Shown: positions 39,601-47,998 of the stretch, one piece after another
Layout of the letters: each line of letters begins with the position of its first letter
Numbering within the stretch: the first letter of the stretch is position 1
Origin: Mesostigma viride
Taxonomy: Eukaryota > Streptophyta > Mesostigmatophyceae > Mesostigmatales > Mesostigmataceae
Assembly (NCBI GenBank): GCA_009746045.1
Contig: RPFO01000123.1
Coordinates: forward strand, 1,902,213 to 1,966,212
DNA: 64,000 bases
Reading direction: 5' to 3'
Position numbers and translations under genes: made by a program
The notes under the pieces: generated by a model
What the model was told of the DNA's origin: nothing
The model's input: the letters and a program-made list of their open reading frames with translations, nothing else
The model's database searches: none

Positions 39601-40284
39601 TATTGCTTCACACCCTTCCAGGTCAGTCAGACAAGAAAATTGTTGATCAAGCAAAATTCTGTCAACTGGGTAGAATCTGGGTAAAGCAATCATGAGTGCA
39701 ACACGTAGCTGCCCTGCAGACATGCCAGGTAGGGGTTCCATTACTGTGAACCTGGACCATGAGTCTTTTAGGATCAGGTAGGGTTGGACATCTTTGTTGA
39801 TGTGCATCACATCCCCCACTATCATGCCCCTATTGGTGGAAGGAGTTGCAGTATGCCATTTTTGAGGTTTGGGGCTATTGAACTGACATTCTTGACAGTG
39901 TTGTCTAGCCAGTTTTACTGCATTCCTGAGTTGTTTTCCCATGCTACTACCCCCCAGCCGTCTGGCCAGTTCCTCAGCCACTGTTTCATGACCCATGGCT
40001 AGGTGCAGCTGATGAGCAAGCTCCTTGATATCTATGGAGTTGTCAACAGTAGGGGTTAGTGCTTTTATGTAAGGTTCCAGAACAGGGTGTTGGGAGGACA
40101 GTAAGGTTGCTGCCTCAAAATCAATTATGCCCTGGTTGCCATCCCCAATGGTAATGAGATCATCATCCTCAGAGTACATAAGGTGAGTGAACTCACATTG
40201 ATTTGGGTAGCGAGGCCTGTTGCAACGGCTGCCTGGAGGCCCCAGGGGATGACGTGCGTGCCAGCAGCCCGGGCAGAGATCCAC
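36670..40284 (-). CDS. Element A Pol: integrase - protease-like - RT - RNase H (1204-residue frame)
   Basis: The most complete polyprotein of the lineage. HHCC finger LHLAMGH ... CQEC (about 85-125); integrase core with Asp in VGDVMHIN (about 161), Asp in ILLDQQFS (about 213) and Glu in GVIERTIR (about 243), D-x29-E; SH3-like tail GDQVLYYKENSFGKVGTW; linker; retropepsin-like domain LAIDTQAQVSVI (about 521), VQDFSGQ, TLLGEPFV; RT with motif A TDIKRAFLRGD, motif B GVEGLVSAPKIF and catalytic WHGDDQLI (about 893); RNase H with VMDSSMESR, NSAECRAVV, YTDSQSVISF and EDNPADALTK. The same frame continues upstream into gag. Confidence 0.92.
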   Translation of the reverse strand: MDLCPGCWHARHPLGPPGSRCNRPRYPNQCEFTHLMYSEDDDLITIGDGNQGIIDFEAATLLSSQHPVLEPYIKALTPTVDNSIDIKELAHQLHLAMGHETVAEELARRLGGSSMGKQLRNAVKLARQHCQECQFNSPKPQKWHTATPSTNRGMIVGDVMHINKDVQPYLILKDSWSRFTVMEPLPGMSAGQLRVALMIALPRFYPVDRILLDQQFSCLTDLEGCEAIEIAGLEDHEGQGVIERTIRSVKTLLAKNPSKDATSGVYCDRALWCHEMCTTLNMRPVLHATWGEVIPAGLQAGVYPPEVIALYNTARAQTSAKLAEKDKTHSRPVFQKGDQVLYYKENSFGKVGTWLGPVTIRGFTKNSKTVEVKHNINGKRHRVSCHRIKKYYSPMADVPGEESLSMDSLLLSGNSSMPSSSSEPPITAVDSTTAPSVNTSTLSEARPTSQPGDCLTRHEVAGLEALAQPQGTKLSANPPALRSRLAVALQALHRSHKQQAAVAAGLAKVSAVCTSQDPWTLAIDTQAQVSVISAQAIPGLEIAPSFWARVQDFSGQSSLDVVGQVMLPILGIQTPFQVVEGYSGNTLLGEPFVSYPGVLISANELSVTGVGAVPLDHFKIPLSSIVPGMDAVIKAVNTQYAPGEIPDLDKLVHSQFLHPSAFGLGKWDIAMHSPHQISHVIQECKTQKGFTKWLMAIVHQARQEWVLPNPKNPQYKPPVTPSWDVPEGAKKLRLKFVLKQKPQKVGSPIFHARPCVTELKGTSTLPKGETYTPGLQQTSLRIMLSLFLHNLNAGQDYVCKATDIKRAFLRGDPEKAESVWKGKVYVVDTPAVWKPYIDEPHLIINIGVEGLVSAPKIFRDSAEEVFKKLKATYDDLDPCFFVVPTPSGLLFFVWHGDDQLICGPRAEVETFIQQVQESYEIGKQVELSTTPIQFCGIMLQLHRQPDQWVCSLSPPAEYIQDCLDLLQDNYLPLHMCATVQGKLGWWSAICGAPLAVISRVTHDVLVKIKCSHIRKLVNDCPPLILHGLNLMEDIHIQCVMDSSMESRTINQMGARESGLFFLTNRSDYMSLTSWYSRLHRRKPGSSNSAECRAVVSAALHARSLQHMLTWLQTQAGSTCNVISHLYTDSQSVISFLTKKSVSAAVHTDLDWVILKQEATYFSSWTHVDDEDNPADALTKLRDAAGQQYQLLFQNMNPYDIRVSV

Positions 40285-41865
40285 CCCGTTGGCCAGGGAG
40301 TCGTTGTTGGGGCAGTTGTGCCGTGCGTGCCCTCGTTGGAAGCACCTCAGGCACCTTATGGACCAGGGTTGCCAGGTTGGTTGTTGTTGTTGTTGTTGTT
40401 GTTTCCCTGCTGGGACCGGTTCTGGCCCTGCTGGGACCTGTTGTTGTTGTTGTTTTGGCCCTGTTGGGACCTGTTGTTGTTATTGCCCTGCTGGGACCTG
40501 TTGTTGTTGTGCTGGGACCTGTTGTTGTTTTGTTGTTGTTGTTGTTGGGGTTGCCATGCAGGGGCACACGGTGCCACGTGTTGCCACGCCCCTGAGAGCC
40601 ACTGCCCCCTTGGTGGGAGGACTTGTGGGTCTTGGGTGCCCCCCCTGGCTGGCCTGCCCCTTGCGTTTGTGGCCTTGGACACCCTGGACCTTGGGGTCCT
40701 GGGCCTGGTTGTTGCCAGTACCCAGGGGGTCCACTGCCTCCTCGATATAGAGCATGGCAGCTCTGAAGTTGTCCCAGAGGGACTTGAGGCCTGTAAGCAG
40801 GGTAGCCAGGACAGAAGGTTGCAAATTAGCTTTTGTTAGCCAGGTGTGGATGAGATACCTTGGTTGGAGCTTGAGAAGCTCAAGGTCTTTCTCAATCATT
40901 ACCCTGTATGTTTTTGCATCCCCAGAGAGGTTATTCTTGTTCACCTTATATGCAGCAAGCCAGTTGAAACGTTCTACTGCTTCCATGTGGTTATTGGTAA
41001 GCACTAGCTGTTTCAGATCAGTGATAAAGGTAGGCCACTGTTCAATGGCTGCTTCAGGTGTCAGGGTACGTTCCTGATAGGTTTGAATCAATGCTCTGAT
41101 TGCAGGAGATGATTGATGGAATGTGGAGGAGGCCCTGAGAGCCTTAAACTGATGTCTAAGGTTAAGACCTTCCATCCCATACTCCAAAGCAAAAACAAAT
41201 TGCTTAGCTTGTTCAACAGTGTGACCCTCAGGCAAGCCAGCAATATTGATTTTGGATTCCTTTTTATGAGGGTTAAACACACCTGTGAGAGGGGGGTTGG
41301 CCCTCAAGAAGCGTCGGTTGCTTGTTGCAGGCGGGTGGGGTCCAGGTTGATGGTCCCCCGCTCATACCGCGACATCAGGGCGCGCAGGCCCTCGACAGTT
41401 TGCAGCTGGTTAGCTGTTAACTGCTGATCTTGCAACGAGGCCAGCTGGGCCTGGAGAATGGCGAGCTGTTCCAGGACATCCCCGCTCCTTGGGGGGGCCT
41501 CAGCAGGCCTGTTGGGTGCCTGTGGCACCTCTGCACCTCCCCCCAGGGCCTCCTGGGGTCCTGGCCACCCCCCCTGGTTTGGGAGGGGGCCCCAACCCAC
41601 AGGGCGAACCTGGGGTGGTGGGGGAGGGGGAGGGGGGGTCATGGTGGCCCTGGGGGAGCCCGGGGGTGTCCGGGTAACCCCACTGGGTCCAGCCCCATCG
41701 GTGGAGGGGCGGGCAGGGGTGTCTGCCTCTGCTCTCCTCCTGGCCTCCTCCCGCATGAGACGCTTCATCTCCTTGCGTACCTCATGCTCCCGGAGGGCTG
41801 CCTGAAAGGCAGCCTCATCCTCGGGTATGTCAGGGAGTGGTCTCCCATGATCATAGCAGGCCGGA
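40285..41865 (-). pseudogene. Element A Gag, capsid and nucleocapsid part
   Basis: From about 41860 the frame MKRLMREEARRRAEADT (41768-41304) follows a shift from the N-terminal part, then shifts near 41310 into 41307-40480. The latter contains the capsid-like sequence (INIAGLPEGHTVEQAKQF, AIEQWPTFITDLKQLVL, YLIHTWLTKANLQPSVL). A Gln/Asn tract encoded by CAA repeats follows, with one in-frame TAA (40482-40480). Beyond it, in the same frame, comes an intact CCHC knuckle CLRCFQRGHARHNC and a second Cys/His cluster CPGCWHARH, and then Pol. Confidence 0.85.
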
Positions 41866-42997
41866 CTGGACAGTCCGCCTCTTTGCCCTTCCTCGCGCCC
41901 AGGGCCAGCAGTCCCTCCTTGTACTGCAGGGGTTGGGGGGGAGAGGGTTTCTTGCTGGTGGTTTCCAGCGGGGGGGCTTCTTCAGCTACCACCCCATGTT
42001 TGGCCAAGATGGCCTCCGTGACCCTGGCTTGGGTGATGGAGGACATGGTTTTAAAGTGTGCTGACCGAGCAAGCTCGGCCAGGTCTTGACTGTCCGCATA
42101 GTCCATGGGATAGTCAGCATTTTTTAAGAGGTCACGTAACCGCTGGGTGGCCTCGCGGTACGCGTCCGCCATCGCCTGGTGGGTAGCCAGGCGACGGGCG
42201 GCTTCCTCTTCATATTCTTGCCGCTTAGCGGCGAGCCGAAAAGCCGCCTCTCGGCGGACCTCTCGGTCCCGCTGCCGCGCTCGGCGTTCTTCATTTGCCA
42301 CCAGCGCGGCCTGCTCGACCGCCAGGAGCGCTGGGGTAAGATTGATCTCAGTCTCCCCATCGGGGAGACTGGCAGTGTCGGATACCTCATCGTCGGACAT
42401 TGGTTGTCCGGCGATGGGTTCCACAGGTTTTCGCACCACCCGTGCGAGTTTAATACTCTCCATGTCCTTCTTCTTGCGAAGAAGGGACGCAGAGGGTCGC
42501 CCAAACGTTAGCTCAATGTGGTTATGTCCCTGGGCGAAAGGGACATTAAGGTTTGATGTGGCGGGACGAAAGGTAATCGTCCCGTCCGGTGCCACCGAGG
42601 CCGTCTGACGGGGCATACGCTCCCGAAGAGATGGCAACGTGGGGCCGGACTGTGGAGCCTCAGTGGGGTTTACCACCGAGGTCTCCGCAGCCATGGCCGC
42701 GCCAGCCGTGGTTGCGGCTGGGGCGGCCGCCGGAGTCGAGGGTAAGCCGGTCTCCCCGGGGGGAGCCGTCTCGGCCTCCGGCCTCGCAGGGGAGGGGGGT
42801 AGGTCGGTCGGCTTTGCAGCCGCCGTCCCCTCGTCCTGGCAACCATTGTGAGTCTTTTTGTTCTTTTTCTTTTTCTTGGAAATGGCCGCATCGCCAGCCG
42901 GCTTCTTGTTGTTGTCTCTGGGCATCCGCCGATCCTGCCCATCATCATCCTCGTTGTAGGTAAGCTTCTTAGCGACATTCTTGTTCGTGATAGCCAT
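41765..42997 (-). CDS. Element A Gag N-terminal part (410-residue frame)
   Basis: Start ATG 42997 (MAITNKNVAKKLTYNEDDDG), 18 bases inside the 5' LTR edge. It has a Lys-rich patch (ISKKKKKNKK), a Pro/Ala/Thr-rich linker, a conserved-looking block (HNHIELTFGRPSASLLRKKK), and a long Arg/Glu/Ala-rich stretch (about 225-300) with coiled-coil character (NEERRARQRDREVRREAA). The last 30 residues are out of frame. The real chain continues as PDIPEDEAAFQAALREHEV in the next frame, so there is a frameshift near 41850. Confidence 0.8.
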   Translation of the reverse strand: MAITNKNVAKKLTYNEDDDGQDRRMPRDNNKKPAGDAAISKKKKKNKKTHNGCQDEGTAAAKPTDLPPSPARPEAETAPPGETGLPSTPAAAPAATTAGAAMAAETSVVNPTEAPQSGPTLPSLRERMPRQTASVAPDGTITFRPATSNLNVPFAQGHNHIELTFGRPSASLLRKKKDMESIKLARVVRKPVEPIAGQPMSDDEVSDTASLPDGETEINLTPALLAVEQAALVANEERRARQRDREVRREAAFRLAAKRQEYEEEAARRLATHQAMADAYREATQRLRDLLKNADYPMDYADSQDLAELARSAHFKTMSSITQARVTEAILAKHGVVAEEAPPLETTSKKPSPPQPLQYKEGLLALGARKGKEADCPVRPAMIMGDHSLTYPRMRLPFRQPSGSMRYARR

Positions 42998-43015
42998 GGT
43001 AGCAAATAAAATTCA
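42998..43015 (-). promoter_or_regulatory. Element A leader / putative primer-binding region
   Basis: In the sense direction the 18 bases between LTR end and gag ATG read TGAATTTTATTTGCTACC. There is no TGG start typical of tRNA 3'-end priming. Element D has a similar 13-base leader (TGTATTCATTTCG), so TG(A/T)ATT may be the conserved part. Priming mode unknown. Confidence 0.45.
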
Positions 43016-43487
43016 AGTTAGAATGCGGTGGGATATATTGCTTGAGAACACTGAAGGCTGTGAGCAATGAATTGCTTGGTTCATTAGAAAATAGGTTTAC
43101 CCTTTATCAACGTTCCTCTCACCGGCTGCGCCGCCAGTGACCGTTGGGTGCAGACCGTTGGCCCGAGGCCGCACGATGACAGGTAGCTGTCTAGTCACTG
43201 CATCGTGCGATCACAATCAATGCACGCTGCAGTACGGTCCCTATCTAGGATACTCTAGTACCGTCCAATGACAGGACACTACGTATACTGGGTACTGACA
43301 TCTGTCACGTACCTCAGTACCCAAAGTACCTATCTAGGGAAACGTATGCGACTCGACTAGCATTCCTATCTGCATAGCCCACGTGGTATTTATATTCACA
43401 TACCAACGTAGGTTTACAAGGTTTATTCATACGTTGTATTCACAATGCCTTTGAGACTTAGTCTACAGCAAAGCATGGAGACTAACT
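43016..43487 (-). repeat. Element A 5' LTR with TATA box
   Basis: 472 bp. In the sense direction a TATAAATA lies at 43394-43387, flanked by CCACGTGGGC. The same box is present in the left LTR and in the A3 LTR (49412-49419), so it is probably the promoter. Confidence 0.85.
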
Positions 43488-43492
43488 GATGG

Positions 43493-43614
43493 GTGTAGTC
43501 GCCTGCTGCAGGAATATAAAACCCTGCACAAGCTCTAGTTGTAGGCCTTCTCCTCTCTTATGTTATGTCTGCTGTCGACGGGTGGTTGGTTGTCCCCTCC
43601 CCTCCGCAGCCGTC
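43493..43614 (+). other. Chromodomain end and 3' splice-site candidate
   Basis: 43493-43542 completes the chromodomain frame. TTGTCCCCTCCCCTCCGCAG ends at 43609, a strong acceptor-like sequence five bases before the ATG of the 3' ORF (43615). It could pair with the donor at 29469 to give a spliced subgenomic RNA. Confidence 0.5.
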
Positions 43615-45911
43615 ATGTCAGAGCCTACCCCTCCGGCTGAGAGCCCGCTGCCGTCCCTGCCCCTACCTGACCCTGAGTTGTACTTCGAGGCCCTTCCGGG
43701 TCGTTGGGTTTCACGGTCTAGTTTCCCGGGTGGCGTCGTGCATCCGGCCCTCCAGGCCCACTGAGCATGCGGGCATAGTCCGGGCGGCTCTCTTCGGGGT
43801 CACGTGGTACGGTCCTTCCCCTGCTGAACCGCATCAGCTTGTTTTGCACGGATTTGACGATGCCGGCCACTGCTTGCTAGAATGTGGCTCCAGCTGTCCA
43901 GCCCTGGGACAGATAGCTGCGATTCTCCAGTGCCCCAGGGTGTTTTCCTACCTTTCTACCCCTGTGGGCCGCTCCTGCCTACGGGATGTGTTCCCCTGGC
44001 TCCCTGCCGAGGGTGATGCGGAGCTGGATGAGAACCCCTGCGACCTGTTACGGGCCGTAGAGTTTATGGAGATAGCAGATCAGAACGCGGGTGTAGGATT
44101 TGGCGACCCTACCCCTACGGACGCGCCGGTAGAGGCGCAGTATTCCCCTGAGTATTCGGCCTCCCCTGCGGCGTCCTCCTCTTCAGTGTCGGCGCCTTCC
44201 CCTGTCCCGTCTTCACCGAGGTCGGTCCTGTGCGCATCGGTGGAGCCTACCCCTTCGGGCTCTGGTCGTGAGCCTGATCCTCTTGCGGCGACAGTTTCTG
44301 CGATGCAGGCGCAGATCCAGTCCCTGACGGCGGCCTTCGGGGCCTTCATGGCGGCCCAGGCGCACGCGCCAGCCACGCCAGGTGGGGTGTCTGTGGCAGC
44401 TGTGCCCCCTTCCCCTTCGGTCGCCTCGGCGTCTACGGTCCCCTCTGGTGCTGCAGCTCCTACGCCTTCGGCTACCGCTGCGCCTGCTACTGACGTACCT
44501 GCGCCTCGGCGCGAGTCCGCCGTCCCAGTGGCAGCGCCCGCCGCCGCCGCGTCCGAGCCGCCCACCACGTCAGCGCCGCCCTCGCGGGGTTTCTTCAGCG
44601 ACCCGGGCGGTCTTCCCAGGCTTTGGGAGGGCGGTCCCCCGCAGAGGATCCCGGTGCCTGACTGGAGCTTGGACGGTAACCAGTCGTATGCCGGATTGCC
44701 TGTCCCCACGGGTCCTATTTTCAACATGTGGCCTGCATGGTGGTGCGCCACCCCCAGAGACCGGCGCGCCAGTTGCGGAGGCGGGTCCGTCGCGACCCCC
44801 TGCGGCCTCGGGTCCGACGCGGCCCCCTGTTGTACCGGCACCTTCTGCACCTGCGCCGGTTCCTACCCCTTCGTCGGCCCCTGCCCCTTCGGCCCCGCGG
44901 TCCTTGGCTGCGGTTGTTCGGTCCAGTGGCTCTGACCCGCGCGCCACCCGCGCTGCCGATTCCCTTCGGGAGTTGTCAGAGGGCGATCGGGATCGGGCCC
45001 CTTCTGTGGTGCATGCGACCCCGGAGTCGCGCGACGCGCCTGTCTTCGGGTATGGTATGTCTGTGCTCGCTTGCCGCCAGTGTGACCTGCCGCGCGCCTC
45101 CGCCGAGCTGGCCATTTCGCCCATGTCCTACGGGTTCTCCCAGGTGTGTCGGGCGCCGCGGGACCGTAACCTACCAGTTGAGACTGATCGGCCTCCTTTC
45201 GACATGGTTATTTTGGCTGATCCGGTGTTCCAGGGTGAGATCCTGGTTCGGCGCGTCCTGTACCGCTGGGCGCGACGCCACAATGACTTGGACACCTACG
45301 GCGGGTTCCAGTGGGCCTACCCTCCGCCTCTGGGCATTATGGCCTCAGATGCTCTTACGGTAGATTTTCCTGCGGTGCCGGGTGCCACGTATAGCACCGT
45401 CCTACAGCCCATCCTAGAGTGGGATGCCCGTCGTCCAGCGCCCATCCCGGGCCAGGGTTTGGACTCTCGGGGTCATCCTCCTCCCCGGGCTAGCGACTAC
45501 CTTGAGACGTTCGGGTCGCGACAGTGTGCCCGCCGGTGGCGTTCCCGCGAGATTCGGCACATCCGGTTGTGGCCGTCCAACGTGGAGCCCCTGGTAGATC
45601 TGTTTTTCCCGACGGGTATGCGCCCTCGGATCCGGTATCATCGCCTGCTCCTTCGGGCTCTCTGCCTGATCGCGGTAGAGCCTTTCCTACGCCTCTTTGC
45701 CTGCGGATTCCTGGACTGGGCCCGGGGCCAGGTCGTTCTTACACAGCATAGGTACTACTGGGCCTTCCTGGGACTTTTCCCTGACGGCGTGTGGGCCGAT
45801 GTTTTCCTCACTGTAGATAGGCACGACAATGCTGAGGATGTGTCTCACTACCAGGCTTACCTGGATGTCCTGCTGGCCTCCCGTGGTACCTACCAGACGG
45901 ATGGCCATTAG
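43615..45911 (+). pseudogene. Chromovirus 3' ORF of unknown function (about 765 residues, two frameshifts)
   Basis: Start ATG 43615 (MSEPTPPAESPLPSLP). It shifts near 43755 into the frame with EHAGIVRAALFGVTWYG and PALGQIAAILQCPRVF, and again near 44740 into the frame ending at 45911. The middle is a long Pro/Ala/Ser/Thr-rich region containing a short coiled-coil-like stretch (MQAQIQSLTAAFGAFMAAQ). The C-terminal 300 residues look globular (YGMSVLACRQCDLPRASAE, RLWPSNVEPLVDLFFP, RYYWAFLGLFPDGVW). No signal peptide or clear membrane span, so it is not an obvious Env despite its position. No family recognised. Confidence 0.7.
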
Positions 45912-46270
45912 ATAGAGGGCCTTAGGCCCGACCTGAGGGTGTTGTCCCTCCGGTATGTAGAGTCGCCCTCATGTTCTGGCCAGTTGACTGGTCGTTCTTG
46001 GTCCTTGGTGCTGATGGGTTTACTCTGTGTGTCCTGCCCAGTGCCGTTCCCCCCCGGCAAGGACTTTGTTCCAGGCAGTTAGGGGAACCTACCACCAGGC
46101 TTGGTGCTGGCTAACCCTACACCTCCAGGCGTGGTGGTGGAGACCGTGTGAACTATTGGTGCCTTGTATCTTGGATGGCCTGCTGACTGTGTTAGTGTGT
46201 GCTGGGTGCATTAGGTTTCCTACCCCTTGTTTTCCTCCCTGTGCGTAGGGAGAGGGCTCCCTACCTTTGT
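45912..46270 (+). other. Chromovirus 3' untranslated region
   Basis: Non-coding sequence between the 3' ORF and the polypurine tract. Confidence 0.7.
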
Positions 46271-46280
46271 GGGGGGGAGG
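46271..46280 (+). promoter_or_regulatory. Chromovirus polypurine tract
   Basis: GGGGGGGAGG lies directly before the 3' LTR start (46281). Very similar G-tracts occur inside the element at 31714-31727 and 34182-34198. Confidence 0.8.
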
Positions 46281-46853
46281 TGTTACGTCGCGTAACAATT
46301 CGTTGTAGTTACGGACGTAAATTAGGTCTTTTGCCTCGGTTGTCCCTAGGTTTACGTTTAGGCTCCTACCGGGACATAATTGTCCTCGTAACAGTACTGT
46401 GGTACATTGGGTGCCGTTGGGCGCCGCGCCGCGTACTTTACTAGTGGTCCTGATCCTGTGGTAGAATGTAGTGGACCAGCGTGCATCAGTAGATGTAGTG
46501 GACCAGCGTGCATCTGTAGGCGAGGGCCAGGTCGGCCCGAGCGTGTTGGACCGTTGGTGACCATTTATGCGCGTTCTACCCTTTGTGTGTGCACTCGGCG
46601 TGTGTTAAATGAATTAACACATATAGGCTTGGGTCACGGCAGTGTAGTTGTGTTTCCTTCCTCTATTCCTGGAGTAAACGGGTTTTGATAAATGGTTGTA
46701 TGGCGTATTATAGTAACACTTACGTTAATGCATTGAGATCAGCTCCGTCACGTTCGTCTTTCGCCAGAGGGTTAAGTAGAGGAGGCCTGACCAGTTTAGG
46801 TAGTATCAGGCCCATTAGAGGTAGAGGTGGAGGTAGATATCCGCGGCGTAACA
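46281..46853 (+). repeat. Chromovirus 3' LTR
   Basis: 573 bp. Partner of 28375-28947. Followed by the target duplication GGTGA. Confidence 0.92.
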
Positions 46854-47336
46854 GGTGATCCTCAAATAGGAGGCCACATATTTCTCCAGCTGGACCCATG
46901 TCGAGGACGTCCGCCAATAACCTTAGTAGCCGACTCCCCAAGCTGAGGGACTCTGCTGGGCCTCAGTACCATGCATGCAGTTGCTCTTTGAAAACATGCA
47001 TGAACCCCTACTCCATCAGAGTCAGTGTATGAATAAATTTATGGCTCTGTCTCAGTACTTGAAAAGCCACACCCCCACTCAACCACAGCGATAGCTGTTG
47101 GGCGCCTTGTTAAATTCAACACTTTTGCTGTGGTGTGTGTGTGCTGAACAGTGCCACTTGTATACCAATATCAGCTTGAGGGCATATGCAGTTAAGTAAT
47201 GCGATACGCATTACTGTTGCATACTTGCAAGTATGCAAAAGTAATGCGTATCGCATTACTTAACTAAAATTGGGCCGCGTGGTGAAATCCGGCGTTCCGC
47301 ACACACCCCTCGTTACCGAGGTGACTCAATTAATTA

Positions 47337-47998
47337 TAGGGCTGGCACATCCGCCGCATACTGAACACGGACATGTTCGGGCGGATACCGAACATGTGCG
47401 GTGTTCGGGTCGGCAAAAATGTTCGGCCGAACATGTGCTGTTCGGGTTCGGGTCACCTGGAAACTTTCAGAACATGTTCGTGTCCGTATTCGGGTCACCC
47501 TGGGAACCGGGCGAACATGTTCGCCTCTGACCCGGTACCGAACATTTCTGGCGGAATCCTTGTAGTACCATCCAGTGATCCGACTCGGCAAAGATTCTCT
47601 GATGAAAAGGCCTTAGATTTTAGTCCGCCGACACGCTGGCAAGAGCAAAGCTGTTGTACGGTTGTAGTCTGTAGAATTGTCTAAGCACGACCGGACTAGT
47701 TCAGGTAATGATTACGTAATGATTAATAGGATATCATGTATTTAAGGAAAAGTGACAACAAACTATGTATAGTTTCTCACTTATTATAATTTATTTAATG
47801 AATTGTTCGTGTTCGGTAAAATGTTCGGGTAATGTTCGGGTTCGGGTTCGGGTCACTTGACCCTAAACAGTACATGTTCGTGTTCGTGTTCGGGTCACCT
47901 GGCAATGTACCGAACATGTTCGTGTTCTGGTTCGGGTACTCTCCCAGGTGTTCGTGTTCGTGACCGGGTCGAGAAAAGACCCGGATGTGCCAGCCCTA
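47337..47998. mobile_element. hAT-like MITE (662 bp)
   Basis: Terminal inverted repeats TAGGGCTGGCACATCCG / CGGATGTGCCAGCCCTA and an 8-bp duplication ATTAATTA (47329-47336, 47999-48006), the hallmark of the hAT superfamily. The interior is full of subterminal GTTCGGGT and GAACATGTTCG motifs, likely transposase-binding repeats. No transposase ORF, so it is non-autonomous. Confidence 0.85.

Larger units (their letters stand above)
35823..43487 (-). mobile_element. Element A: near-complete retroelement of the IN-PR-RT lineage, nested in the chromovirus
   Basis: Two LTRs (left 35823-36295, right 43016-43487) about 99% identical, with target duplication GATGG (35818-35822, 43488-43492). It lies on minus: 5' LTR at right, gag from ATG 42997, pol to 36670, 3' UTR 36669-36296. 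LTR ends are AGTTAG...CTAACT, not TG...CA. Lesions in the coding region are two frameshifts in gag and one in-frame TAA between gag and pol. It is the best representative of the lineage here. Confidence 0.92.
28375..46853 (+). mobile_element. Ty3/gypsy chromovirus with extra ORFs, carrying nested element A
   Basis: Two 573-bp LTRs (28375-28947, 46281-46853) differing at about two sites, TG...CA ends with TGTTACG/CGTAACA inverted termini, and target duplication GGTGA (28370-28374, 46854-46858). Internal order: PBS, small Arg/Gly ORF, RNase H1/viroplasmin-like ORF, gag, protease, RT-RNase H, integrase, chromodomain, large 3' ORF, polypurine tract. Element A plus its duplicated target site (7.67 kb) interrupts the chromodomain. 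Without it the element is about 10.8 kb. Several single frameshifts make this copy defective despite its young LTRs. Confidence 0.92.

Noticed and set aside
40478-40492. Tobamovirus-type readthrough context (stop-CAR-YYA) at the gag-pol stop
   Set aside because: The stop is TAA followed by CAA CAA; the third codon does not fit YYA, so only a weak resemblance remains.
40183-40839. Long plus-strand frames rich in Leu, Cys, Val opposite the gag of element A
   Set aside because: They are antisense shadows of the CAA-repeat Gln/Asn tract and the zinc knuckle region.
43016-43070. Apparent duplication of chromodomain coding sequence at the right LTR of element A
   Set aside because: The bases belong to the LTR of A; the true chromodomain continuation is at 43493 after the GATGG duplication.
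43615-45911. Retroviral-type envelope gene in the chromovirus
   Set aside because: Position fits, but there is no signal peptide, furin-like site, fusion peptide or transmembrane helix, so it is listed as unknown.
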